Assembly (NCBI GenBank): GCA_019745565.1
Contig: JAIESW010000093.1
Location: 1 to 33,712, forward strand
Length of the DNA: 33,712 nt
DNA from: Burkholderiales bacterium
Lineage (GTDB): Bacteria; Pseudomonadota; Gammaproteobacteria; Burkholderiales; Ga0077523
Direction of reading: 5' to 3'
Shown: in pieces, positions 8,177 to 16,544 of the stretch
How positions within the stretch are numbered: position 1 is the first letter of the stretch
Layout: the number at the start of each line of letters is the position of its first letter
The notes under the pieces: model-generated
Told to the model about the DNA's origin: nothing
Seen by the model: the letters and a program-made list of their open reading frames with translations, nothing else
Database searches by the model: none
Position numbers and translations under genes: made by a program

Positions 8177-11100
8177 CTAGAAGTAATCCAGAGCTTCCAC
8201 CACTGCGTTCACTTCGTCGAGAAACGGCGGTAGCAAGGCGACCATCGTCTCCGTCTGACCGGCCTTGCCGGTGAGCTCCAACTGCTCGCACAGGTCGCCC
8301 AGACGAAGCGCACCGACCGAGCGGGCCGACGACTTGAGGCGGTGTGCGGTAGCGACCACCTGAGCTGCGGATCCTTCAGCGCATGCGATGCGTATCTCCG
8401 TTGCATCGCGCGTCAGTCTCAAGCGGAAATCGCGCAGGAAATCCCGCATGACCTCGGGTTCGTTTCCGACGATCGATGCGAGGACATTCAGGTCCACAGG
8501 ACCGGTGGATGCGGCGATTGGGTCGCGGTCCGAAGGCGCCGGCGAGGTGTACGCCGCGGCCGGGTTGACGCCGATCCACCGCTCGATCGCGGCCTGCAGC
8601 TGCGCTAGCCGTGCTGGCTTCGAGAGATACTCGTCAATGCCGGCCGCTCGACAGCGCTGTTCTTCGCTTTTGAGGGCGATGGCCGTTAGCGCGATGATCG
8701 GTGTTCGCCGGGCTGCTCTCGTCTCCTCGCTGCGAATGGTCATGGCGAGCGAGTATCCGTCCATCAACGGCATGTGCACATCGGTGATCACGAGCGCGTA
8801 CTCGCCGCTGCGCCAACGGTCGACCGCCTCGCGGCCATTGGCCACGACGTCCGCTGCAAAGCCCAGCAGGTGCAGCTGGTGGGCGATCACCTTCTGGTTG
8901 GTTTCGTTATCCTCAGCTACGAGGATGAGTCGCCCTTGCTGGCGCGCCTCGGAGCGTGAGGGCACGGGTACGCGCTCGCGCGGCGGCGCCGACACCGGTC
9001 GATCTTCCTCGAACGGAATGCGACCGGCGACCATGGCGACGCAGCGGAACAGCATGCGGCGCGACAGCGAACCCGAGTCCACACTGATCAGGTGCGTATC
9101 CTCGAGGCGAGGTCGCCGTCGCAACCCGTGGCGAACGAGGACCAATCGCACTTCCCGATCCCCGGTCCCGGATGCAAGGTGCCGGAGGCTGGTCTCACTC
9201 GCGAACTCGTGATCCGGGCTGACTATACCGACGCAGATTCCGGGCGGGAGTCTGCCGATCAGCGCGGCGGCTTCGTCCAACGAGCCGGCCAACTCGACAC
9301 ATGCGCCGCCGCTTTCAAGGTAAGCCCTGAAGTCGCTTGCCGAGGAACCGCGGGCTCCGATCACGATGCACGGCAATTGGGCGACCAACGGATCAGAGTC
9401 GCGATCGGCGGTGCCTTGTGGCACCACGAAGGGCAGGCGCACGGCGAACGTGGATCCCTCGCCCGGGGTGCTGTGTGCATGGATGTCGCCACCCATCAAT
9501 TGAGCCAGAGATCGCGAGATCGTAAGGCCCAGTCCGGTGCCGCCGAAACGCCGCGTCGTCGAAGCGTCCGCCTGCACGAAGGGCGCGAACAGGTCCGGAA
9601 GCATCGAGGCGGGAATTCCGATCCCATTGTCCGAAACGACCATCTCCACCAGCACACTGTCACCGTCGCGCGCAGCGAGAGTTGCTCGCACCGACACGAA
9701 TCCTTGTCGTTCACCATCGCCGGAGAACTTGATCGCGTTTCCAGCCAGATTCACGAGGATCTGACGCAGGCGCACGGCGTCGCCGAATACGATGTCCGGA
9801 ATGCCGGGATCGACGAACGCCGTCATGATGACGTTCTTGCGGCTCGCGATGGGGTCCACCATACAGCACACCTTCTCGACGACAGCAGCGATCTCGAGAG
9901 GTCCGACCTGGGTCTCCAGCTTTCCGGCTTCGATCTTGGAGAAATCGAGCACGTCGTCGATGATGGAAAGGAGGGAGTAGGCGGACTCTTGGATGAGGTC
10001 CACCATTTCTACTTGGTAGCCTCGGAGGCTGGTCTGATGGAGTACGTCGATCATGCCTATGACGCCGTTCATCGGCGTTCTGATCTCGTGGCTCATCGTC
10101 GCGAGGAACGCGGATTTGGCCCTGTTCGCCGCCTCCGCTTCGTACCGGGCGGCTTCCGCCAGCTTGGTGCGCTCGCGGACTCGCTCTTCAAGGCTCTCGT
10201 TGAGCTGGCGCAGGGCGTTGGCGACCTCCTTCTGTTCGGAGATGTCCTGATACGCTCCCTGAATCCTGACGATCTCGCCCGAAGCAGTCCGGAGTGCCGC
10301 CCCGATGGACCGTACCCAGGCACGACGCCCACGTGCGCCGACCACTTCGAGTTCGAGGTCGTACGGGGTGCCATCGCGGACGCAGGCTTCAAAAGCCGTT
10401 TGAAGCAGTTCCCGGGACGGGGTGGGGTACAAGTCCCAGGCCTTGGCGAGAGGGAACGGTTCACCCCTCGGAATCTCGAGAATGTCGCATACCTCGTCCG
10501 AGCACGTGACCTCGCGGCTGGGCAGTTCCACGCTCCATCCGCCGAGCTTGGCGGCCTGCCCTGCCATTCGGATCAATGCATGCTGAGCGCGAAGATGCTC
10601 TTCGGCGCGCCTTCGGCGTACGGCGATGGCGAAGGTCTGTGCGAGCAGGTCTAGGGCGTGGGTATCGGCGGCGGAGAAGCTTCGCGGACGCCGAGCGGCC
10701 ACCTTCAGGATGCTTGACGTTTCGGAATCGAAAGTAATCGCGACGGCCATGAGCGATTGCAGTTCGAACTGGCGGAGCGCGGCGACGTCCCGGTACGGGC
10801 TGCGGGTGGTATCTTCGAAATAGACGGCCTTGCTCGATCGCGACACTTCGGCCGAGAGAGACCCTTCCAAGGGCTCACTGACGCCAACTTCGACCGTGCC
10901 GATGCCGGCGACCGCGCGACATACGGTTGCATCGGATTCCAGAATCTCGAATATGGCGCTGTCCGCTTCGAACACCTCCAACGCGATCGCGGCGAGGCGG
11001 TCGAGGATAGCTTCCGGGCGCTCCTCGGACACGGCCAGGCGTCTCTCGACTTGGATGAGACGCGCCAGCCGCTCGGTGTGGATTCGCTCACTCTCCTCGG

Positions 11101-11707
11101 CTACCTTGCGCTCCGTGATATCCACGTGCATGACGACCGCACCGGTCTTGCTGCCACCGTCGAGCGCCGTCACCATCAGACGCAGCCATTCACGTCGCGT
11201 CAGAGGGTCGCGCGGATACTCGATGCTGAAAACCGACGACCGGCGCGAGAGCACTGCACGGATCCCCTCGGCGATACGGGCGGAATGATCCCCCCCGATA
11301 TCCCCCCCGCTTTCGCACAAGTCGAGATAGTTCCTGCCGACACCGGTATCGGTGCCTGACGGAAGCTGCGGAAGGTGCGCGCGATCCCAGCCCCGGTTGG
11401 CGGCGACAATGACTCCTCTCGAGTCGAGGACCGCAATGTCTGCAGGGATCGCGTCGAAGATGGCCGTCTGCAGCGTAGCCAGACGCGGTGACGTTTCGCC
11501 GGGGGAGGCGTCGACGGTGCCGTCATTGAGCAGGTAAGTCCAGGCGCCGGACCGAAGCACCGCCCCTTCCATGGATCCCGAGATTGCGAACAGACGTCGC
11601 TTCATCCCCTCAAGGTCACGAATCAGCGAAGCAACTTCTGTATCAACGTCAAATCGGGGATCGTCGCTCACGGCATTCGGAGGGGAAATCGGACGCACGA
11701 ACGGCAA
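8177..11707 (-). CDS. Soluble hybrid sensor histidine kinase with REC and Hpt domains
   Basis: A large multi-domain phosphorelay kinase, up to 1176 residues. In order: an N-terminal helix, PAS (about 75-205), GAF (about 215-370), PAS (about 375-500), a coiled coil, HisKA with His540 in SHEIRTPMNGVIGM, an HATPase with NLAGNAIKF, DNGIGI and GGTGLGL, then a degenerate receiver without a phospho-Asp (about 780-900). These are followed by an intact receiver with Asp976 (VITDVHMPLMDG) and Lys in YLSKPA, and a C-terminal Hpt domain with His1122 in ATAHRLKSS. No transmembrane helix is visible, so it should sense a cytoplasmic signal. The start is uncertain: TTG 11707 has no ribosome site, and GTG 11671 or ATG 11605 are alternatives. 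It is the first gene of the operon with the REC-EAL and double-REC genes, which are its likely partners. Confidence 0.92.
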   Translation of the reverse strand: MPFVRPISPPNAVSDDPRFDVDTEVASLIRDLEGMKRRLFAISGSMEGAVLRSGAWTYLLNDGTVDASPGETSPRLATLQTAIFDAIPADIAVLDSRGVIVAANRGWDRAHLPQLPSGTDTGVGRNYLDLCESGGDIGGDHSARIAEGIRAVLSRRSSVFSIEYPRDPLTRREWLRLMVTALDGGSKTGAVVMHVDITERKVAEESERIHTERLARLIQVERRLAVSEERPEAILDRLAAIALEVFEADSAIFEILESDATVCRAVAGIGTVEVGVSEPLEGSLSAEVSRSSKAVYFEDTTRSPYRDVAALRQFELQSLMAVAITFDSETSSILKVAARRPRSFSAADTHALDLLAQTFAIAVRRRRAEEHLRAQHALIRMAGQAAKLGGWSVELPSREVTCSDEVCDILEIPRGEPFPLAKAWDLYPTPSRELLQTAFEACVRDGTPYDLELEVVGARGRRAWVRSIGAALRTASGEIVRIQGAYQDISEQKEVANALRQLNESLEERVRERTKLAEAARYEAEAANRAKSAFLATMSHEIRTPMNGVIGMIDVLHQTSLRGYQVEMVDLIQESAYSLLSIIDDVLDFSKIEAGKLETQVGPLEIAAVVEKVCCMVDPIASRKNVIMTAFVDPGIPDIVFGDAVRLRQILVNLAGNAIKFSGDGERQGFVSVRATLAARDGDSVLVEMVVSDNGIGIPASMLPDLFAPFVQADASTTRRFGGTGLGLTISRSLAQLMGGDIHAHSTPGEGSTFAVRLPFVVPQGTADRDSDPLVAQLPCIVIGARGSSASDFRAYLESGGACVELAGSLDEAAALIGRLPPGICVGIVSPDHEFASETSLRHLASGTGDREVRLVLVRHGLRRRPRLEDTHLISVDSGSLSRRMLFRCVAMVAGRIPFEEDRPVSAPPRERVPVPSRSEARQQGRLILVAEDNETNQKVIAHQLHLLGFAADVVANGREAVDRWRSGEYALVITDVHMPLMDGYSLAMTIRSEETRAARRTPIIALTAIALKSEEQRCRAAGIDEYLSKPARLAQLQAAIERWIGVNPAAAYTSPAPSDRDPIAASTGPVDLNVLASIVGNEPEVMRDFLRDFRLRLTRDATEIRIACAEGSAAQVVATAHRLKSSARSVGALRLGDLCEQLELTGKAGQTETMVALLPPFLDEVNAVVEALDYF

Positions 11708-12084
11708 ACCGTTCGAAAGAACACCCCGACTTCACGGCGCGGCACCCAACTTCCGCGGGCCGGGGTACACGAAAACATTGCATTGGTGTTGTTGTTGTTG
11801 GCAATGTCGCTCCCCCAAGGCACTGCTACTGCCCAGCACCCCACTCCGTCCCCGCGTGATTAAGCGCGGACGGCGTAGAGAGGAATCTACCTACGCCGGT
11901 GGCACATGCTGGACAGCATTCACCACTTCGACGCACGCGCGATGGGTGTGCTTGGCAAACACAAAATCCGCCACCCTCGCCCGAACCCCTACCCCACGAT
12001 GGAGCTTATAGGCGGTACACGCCTCGTGTGTCAATACGGCGAGGATCATCCGGTACAGTGCAGGACGGTGGCCAGTTTCCCTCC
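11708..12084. other. Gene-free stretch with small hairpins upstream of the kinase operon
   Basis: No gene can be supported here. The stretch contains a hairpin at 11775-11807 (ACATTGC/GCAATGT around a GTT triplet run) and a perfect 8-bp stem at 11871-11878/11891-11898 (CGGCGTAG/CTACGCCG). About 60 open codons on the minus strand end in this second stem, but I do not recognise the sequence. The promoter of the kinase operon should lie at the low-coordinate end of this stretch. The part next to the MFS remnant may be debris of the same rearrangement. Confidence 0.5.
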
Positions 12085-12275
12085 CTCGCCACCCAGTCCA
12101 TGGTGTCGATTGCTGTGTTCGCGTCGCCGGTACCGGCTCAGCGTGGTCCGTGGCGATGGCAGGCGGCATCGTCGGCCGCATCGGCTGGGGCATCGTCGCG
12201 GACCACGTCGTCGCGCCGCGGGTGCTGGTGGGCTTGCTGACGCTGTGGCGCGGGATCTCGTTCTTCCGTCGCTGA
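12085..12275 (+). pseudogene. Collapsed remnant of an MFS transporter gene
   Basis: Three fragments of an MFS gene closely related to the intact one at 4561-5730 are fused here. 12085-12131 matches 4594-4640 (about 40 of 47 bases). 12147-12227 matches 5314-5394 (about 69 of 81). 12222-12275 matches the 3' end 5677-5730, including the stop position. The second junction falls exactly where the intact gene has the direct repeat CGTGCTG (5388 and 5676), implying a 288-bp deletion at microhomology. The first and second fragments are in different frames, so no functional protein can be made. Readable pieces include AMAGGIVGRIGWGIVADH. The identity counts were made by eye. Confidence 0.85.
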
Positions 12276-12283
12276 CGCGACGG

Positions 12284-13633
12284 TCAGGACTCCGCGGTGC
12301 CGTCGGCCGGCACCATGCGCTCGGTCAGGGCGTACCAGTCGATCCTGCGGGTGATGACCATGACGATGGCCAGGATCACGAACAGCAGCACCGACCCCAG
12401 GACCAGGGCGTTGTCCTCCGACTGCAGCAGGCCGTAGAGCACGCCGTACAGCAGCGCGAGTTGTGAGCCGAACGCGACACCCGGTCGCCATCCGCCCAGT
12501 ACGTGCGAGAGATAGTAGGTGAGCAGGATCACGCAAGCCGAACTCGCAGCGATGTACGCGACGGGAAAGTCCACGTGCTCGGACATGCTGACCAGCAGCA
12601 GGTAGAAGATCGTCAGCGCCAGGCCGACGAGTCCGTATTGCAGCGGGTGGATGCGCAGCCGGCGCAGCAGTTCGAACAGGAAGAACGCTGCGAAGGTGAG
12701 GCCGATGAACAGCACGCCGTACTTGAGCGCACGTTCCGACTGCAGGTAGACGTTCACCGGTTCGATGAAGGCGACACCGAAGTGGTCCAACCCCTGGGTG
12801 GGCGCCGCATCGCCGCGCGCGATCAATGTGGCGGCAGCGTTGTTGGCGAGCTGGGAGACGATCCAGGTCGCGGGGAAATAGCTTTCGCCGTCGGCCTTCG
12901 CACGCGGCAGGAAGCGGCCGATGGACGAGGGATGCGGCCACGGCGAGTCGAGCAGCATGGTCGTCGTCTTGCCCACCGGCGTCACCGACAACGATCCGAG
13001 TCCGAGCACGTCGAGCTTCGTCCGCAGTTCGAAGACCTGCTCGCGGCTCGTGTCGAGCGATCCGATGTTCGCGTGGATGCCGGCGCCGAGCGGCGCGTAC
13101 GAGGTGCCCGGTTCCGGTGTGAGCGCGGTGCCGTTCCACTCGAACTGCGGCGGCGACTGGAAGCCGCGCACGTCGGTGATGCCGAACGCGAGGAACGCCG
13201 GTTCCACGGTGATGTCGGTGCGAGGGTGACCGAGGCCCAGGTTCGCCGGAACCTTGAACGTCGCATCGAGCCGGCCGGTCAGGGTGTACTGAAGAGCACG
13301 ATAGAGGCCGCGACGTCGCGGCGTCACGTTCGCCTTGCCGTCGATGACCAGCATTTCCGGTACGAATACGGCGCGGCGTTCGTACTCGCGGGTGACCGCC
13401 TTGTTCTCGCCCTTCGGATCCTGTTCCCATTCCACGACCCGCTCGCGGTACGGGACCACCAGCACCGGTCCGGTGAGCGTCTGGGCGCCGGCCGAGGTCT
13501 CGGCGATGTTGGCTTCCACCTGCTGCTGCAGGGCCTGGCGCTCGAACACCACGCCGCGCACCATCCCGAGCGCGATCAGGAGTACCAGGGTCAATGCGCC
13601 GACGGCGGCGGCTTTGAGGATCAGCAGTTTCAC
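12284..13633 (-). CDS. creD: Inner-membrane protein CreD family
   Basis: A 449-residue CreD-family protein. It has one N-terminal transmembrane helix (about 7-27), a large periplasmic region beginning with the family motif LTGPVLVVPYRERV, and a cluster of about five or six hydrophobic helices from residue 300 to 430 (VLFIGLTFAAFFLFELL and following). The GTG start at 13633 has GGAG 8 nt upstream. In enterobacteria CreD is controlled by CreBC and affects envelope integrity and colicin/beta-lactam responses; no creBC genes are visible here, so regulation in this organism is open. The 3' end faces the MFS remnant. Confidence 0.9.
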   Translation of the reverse strand: MKLLILKAAAVGALTLVLLIALGMVRGVVFERQALQQQVEANIAETSAGAQTLTGPVLVVPYRERVVEWEQDPKGENKAVTREYERRAVFVPEMLVIDGKANVTPRRRGLYRALQYTLTGRLDATFKVPANLGLGHPRTDITVEPAFLAFGITDVRGFQSPPQFEWNGTALTPEPGTSYAPLGAGIHANIGSLDTSREQVFELRTKLDVLGLGSLSVTPVGKTTTMLLDSPWPHPSSIGRFLPRAKADGESYFPATWIVSQLANNAAATLIARGDAAPTQGLDHFGVAFIEPVNVYLQSERALKYGVLFIGLTFAAFFLFELLRRLRIHPLQYGLVGLALTIFYLLLVSMSEHVDFPVAYIAASSACVILLTYYLSHVLGGWRPGVAFGSQLALLYGVLYGLLQSEDNALVLGSVLLFVILAIVMVITRRIDWYALTERMVPADGTAES

Positions 13634-13757
13634 GGCATCGTCTCCGTTCGAGTGGCGGGCAGCCGGACGATGCCGGGGCTACGGGAAGATCGGATGCGCG
13701 GTGTGTGAAGGGACGGTGAAGTCGCGGTGGACGCGGGGTGGTTCGTGGTGTGTTCGT

Positions 13758-13850
13758 GGCCCCCATCCCAACCTTCCCCCACCTACGGTGGGGGAAGGGG
13801 TGTACGTCCCCTCCCCCAGCAACGCTGGGGGAGGGCGGAGGGTGGGGGCA
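13758..13850. repeat. Partial second copy of the palindromic intergenic repeat
   Basis: These 93 bases match the right-hand part of the element at 4457-4548 with a few substitutions. Shared features are CCCCCATCCCAACC, the hairpin CTTCCCCCACC/GGTGGGGGAAG, GTACGTCCCCTCCCCC and the end GGTGGGGGCA. The left TIR segment present in the first copy is missing. It lies between creD and the ABC ATPase and may act as a transcription stop. Confidence 0.75.
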
Positions 13851-13895
13851 GGGCGGCGAAGTAGCGCTGCGAGCAGCAGCGAACCCCGCGTCGAT

Positions 13896-14630
13896 CTAAC
13901 TCCCGGTTCGCAGCACCCAGCTGAGAAACCGCTGTGCCCGTTCGCTCGCCGGCGCCGGGAAGAACTGCTCCGGCGGTGCGGCCTCCACGATCCGGCCCTG
14001 ATCCATGAAGACCACCCGGTCGGCGATCTCGCGGGCGAAGGCCATCTCGTGGGTGACGACGATCATGGTCAGGCCATCCTCGGCGAGGCCGCGAATGACG
14101 GTCAGGACTTCGCCGACCATCTCCGGATCGAGGGCGCTGGTGGGTTCGTCGAACAGCATGATGCGCGGCGCCATCGCGAGGGCGCGTGCGATCGCCACGC
14201 GCTGCTGCTGGCCGCCCGACAGTTCGCCGGGACGTGCGCTGGCTTTGTCGGCGAGGCCCACGCGGGCGAGCAGTTCGCGCGCCGCCGCTTCGGCGGACGC
14301 TCTCGGATGCTTCAGGACCTGTACCGGCCCCAGGACCACGTTCTCGAGCGCGGTCAGGTGGGGGAAGAGGTTGAATTGCTGGAACACGAACCCTATCTGC
14401 CGTCGCAGTGCGTTCACGTCCGTGCCCGGTGCGTGGATATCCCGACCCGCGACCTTGATGGTGCCGGCGTCGATCTCCTCGAGCCGGTTGACGGTGCGGA
14501 TCAGGGTCGACTTGCCGGAGCCCGACGGACCGCAGACGACCACGATCTCGCCTTGCGCGATAGCGAGATCGATGTCGGCGAGGACATGCAGCGAGCCGAA
14601 GTGCTTCTGGACGGCGGCGAACTCGATCAT
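13896..14630 (-). CDS. Polar amino acid-type ABC transporter ATP-binding protein
   Basis: A 244-residue ATPase of the GlnQ/HisP family. Walker A is GPSGSGKST with Lys40, the Q-loop is FVFQQFNLFPHLT, the signature is LSGGQQQR, Walker B is IMLFDEPTSALD and the H-loop is THEM. It would power uptake of a polar amino acid or related solute at the inner membrane. The ATG at 14630 gives the standard N terminus MIEFAAVQKHFGS, although no strong ribosome site precedes it; the longer open frame upstream lies opposite the pirin gene. No permease or periplasmic binding protein gene is adjacent, so it is an orphan ATPase that must work with membrane subunits encoded elsewhere. It is divergent from the pirin gene. 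Confidence 0.92.
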   Translation of the reverse strand: MIEFAAVQKHFGSLHVLADIDLAIAQGEIVVVCGPSGSGKSTLIRTVNRLEEIDAGTIKVAGRDIHAPGTDVNALRRQIGFVFQQFNLFPHLTALENVVLGPVQVLKHPRASAEAAARELLARVGLADKASARPGELSGGQQQRVAIARALAMAPRIMLFDEPTSALDPEMVGEVLTVIRGLAEDGLTMIVVTHEMAFAREIADRVVFMDQGRIVEAAPPEQFFPAPASERAQRFLSWVLRTGS

Positions 14631-14711
14631 CGCTGGGAAGCTAGCAGAAGTGGGACAATCGCGCCGCAGGCCGGACGACACATTCGGAACCCCAGACGAA
14701 AGGAAGCCCTC

Positions 14712-15605
14712 ATGCAGACCACCGCCACCGAACCGTCCACCAAGCCGCTGCGACGCATGCTGCGCAGCGCCGGCGGTCATTGGGTCGGCAACGGTTTTCC
14801 GGTCCGGACCCTGTTCTTCTACGGTGATGCGGGAGCGGCTCTCAGTCCGTTTCTGCTGCTCGACTACGCGGGTCCGGCGGAGTTTCCCCCGACCACCGAG
14901 CGCCTTGGTGTGGGCGAGCATCCGCATCGCGGCTTCGAGACCGTGACCATCGTGTACGAGGGCGAGGTGGAGCACCGCGATTCATCGGGCGGCGGCGGCC
15001 GGATCGGACCGGGCGACGTGCAGTGGATGACCGCGGCATCCGGTCTGGTGCACGAGGAATTCCACGGCCGCGAGTTCGCGAAGCGCGGCGGCAAGTTCGA
15101 GATGATCCAGTTGTGGGTGAACCTGCCCGCGAAGGACAAGATGTCACCGCCCGGCTATCAGGCGATCACGTCGGATCGCATTCCCGCAGTGCCGATTCCC
15201 GGAGGCCTGGGTACGGTGCGCGTGATCGCCGGTGAGTATCTGCGCGAAAAGGGCCCGGCGCGGACGTTCACGCCGATCCACCTGTGGGACGTCCGCCTCG
15301 AACCCGGCGCGCGCACCGGGTTCTCCCTGCCCGAAGGTTTCACCACGGCGCTCATGGTGATGAAGGGTGAAGTGCGCGTGGGCGATGCCGGCATCATCCG
15401 TCCCGCGGAAATCGGACTCTTCGATCGCAAGGGCTCGTCGATTCATTTCGAGAGCGAATCCGGGGCGCGCATGCTGTTGTTGTCCGGCGAACCGATCGCC
15501 GAGCCGATCGTCGGCAGCGGGCCATTCGTGATGAACACCGCCGACGAGATCCGCCAGGCGATCGTCGACTATCAGAGCGGCCGCATGGGTCACCTGGCGG
15601 GCTGA
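14712..15605 (+). CDS. Pirin family protein
   Basis: A 297-residue bicupin of the pirin family. The N-terminal cupin carries the metal-ligand signature GVGEHPHRGFETVTIVYEG, then EHRDSSG and GLVHEEFH. The middle has QLWVNLPAKDKMSPPGYQ, and the second cupin is less conserved. Pirins bind Fe or other metals; some act as quercetin 2,3-dioxygenases and others as transcription cofactors, and the sequence does not decide which. ATG 14712 has AAAGGAAG about 6 nt upstream, a strong site. It is divergent from the ABC ATPase with an 81-bp gap that must hold both promoters. Confidence 0.93.
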   Translation: MQTTATEPSTKPLRRMLRSAGGHWVGNGFPVRTLFFYGDAGAALSPFLLLDYAGPAEFPPTTERLGVGEHPHRGFETVTIVYEGEVEHRDSSGGGGRIGPGDVQWMTAASGLVHEEFHGREFAKRGGKFEMIQLWVNLPAKDKMSPPGYQAITSDRIPAVPIPGGLGTVRVIAGEYLREKGPARTFTPIHLWDVRLEPGARTGFSLPEGFTTALMVMKGEVRVGDAGIIRPAEIGLFDRKGSSIHFESESGARMLLLSGEPIAEPIVGSGPFVMNTADEIRQAIVDYQSGRMGHLAG

Positions 15606-15779
15606 AGGACGGCACCGAACCCCTGGTCGCGCGGGGTTTCACCGTGCCGTCGCGCACGGATATCCAAGCGGCGCCGCCGGTCGTCGCCCTATCTTCGATC
15701 CGCGCGGATATCTTGACCGCCGTGTCGCGGGTGGGTATCGTCGGCATCGACAGGATGCGACAACGAAAGAGGCAATCCA

Positions 15780-16385
15780 ATGGCAACGAGAGGGTTTTCC
15801 GGCAGGGGGCGCACGCCCTCGGGACAGGACCGGCTGCCGCCGGGGCAGTACACGACGGCGGATTTTCCCGTGCTGTCGCTGGGACCGACGCCGCGCGTGT
15901 CGCTCGACACGTGGCGCTTCACGCTGCGCGTCGGGCCGAAGCCCGTGAAGCAATGGACCTGGGATGAGTTCAATCGCCTGCCCATGACTGGTGTCACGCA
16001 GGACATCCATTGCGTCACCAAGTGGAGCAAGTACGACACGGCGTGGGAGGGAGTATCGATCGACGACCTGCTGGCCGACGCGGGGCTCGATGCGCCGACG
16101 CCATGGGTGCTCGCGCACTCGTTCGACGACTACACGACCAACGTGCCCTTCGCCGACCTCGCCGGCGGTCGCGGCATGGTGGCTCTGCGCTACGCGGGGC
16201 AACCGATCGACGCCGATCACGGCGGGCCGGCGCGCCTGCTCGTCCCGCATCTGTACTTCTGGAAATCGGCGAAGTGGGTGAACGGCCTGCAGTTCACGCA
16301 GCAGGACGTGGCCGGGTTCTGGGAACTGCGCGGCTATCACATGTACGGAGATCCCTGGCGGGAGCAGCGCTATTCCGGTGACTAG
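15780..16385 (+). CDS. Sulfite-oxidase-like molybdopterin oxidoreductase (YedY/SUOX fold)
   Basis: A 201-residue protein of the oxidoreductase molybdopterin-binding family. The Mo-ligating cysteine is Cys78 in DIHCVTKWSK, preceded by the GVTQDIHC strand. Family motifs VLAHSFDDYTTNVP, GGPARLLVPHLYFWKSAKWV and a C-terminal WELRGYHMYGDPWREQRY are present. It lacks a heme domain and any signal peptide, so it probably acts in the cytoplasm. The ATG follows AGAGG by about 8 nt. The flavin reductase gene 160 bp downstream on the same strand is a plausible electron partner. The substrate is unknown; sulfoxide or sulfite-like chemistry is suggested only by the fold. Confidence 0.88.
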   Translation: MATRGFSGRGRTPSGQDRLPPGQYTTADFPVLSLGPTPRVSLDTWRFTLRVGPKPVKQWTWDEFNRLPMTGVTQDIHCVTKWSKYDTAWEGVSIDDLLADAGLDAPTPWVLAHSFDDYTTNVPFADLAGGRGMVALRYAGQPIDADHGGPARLLVPHLYFWKSAKWVNGLQFTQQDVAGFWELRGYHMYGDPWREQRYSGD

Positions 16386-16542
16386 AAGTGACTTCCCCCC
16401 CGACGGGCCTGCGGCCCCTCCCCCCAGGGGGCCAGCCCGCTTGGGGCGGCCCGGCGCGGGCTGAAGGTGACGTCCCCCCCGATGGGCCTGCGGCCCTTCC
16501 CCCCGAGGGGGCCAGCCCGCTTGGGGCGGCCCGGCGCGGGCT
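16385..16542. repeat. Tandem pair of ~79-bp GC-rich repeats
   Basis: Two near-identical units lie head to tail: 16385-16462 and 16463-16542. Shared blocks are GGGCCTGCGGCCC, GGGGGCCAGCCCGCTTGGGG and CGGCCCGGCGCGGGCT. Each unit can fold through AGCCCGC/GCGGGCT. They fill almost the whole gap between the SUOX-like gene and the reductase gene. The sequence type resembles dispersed intergenic repeats of Burkholderiales (recollection, not checked). Confidence 0.8.
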
Positions 16543-16544
16543 GA

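Noticed and set aside
9092..10654. 520-codon plus-strand frame across the hybrid kinase
   Set aside because: Shadow of the kinase gene; the kinase frame carries all the conserved motifs.
12138..13766. 542-codon minus-strand frame overlapping creD
   Set aside because: Arg/Pro/Ala-rich wrong frame of creD; CreD motifs are in the frame 12284-13633.
13335..14711. Long N-terminal extension of the pirin frame
   Set aside because: The frame runs through creD and the ABC ATPase in antisense; the pirin start with a strong ribosome site is at 14712.
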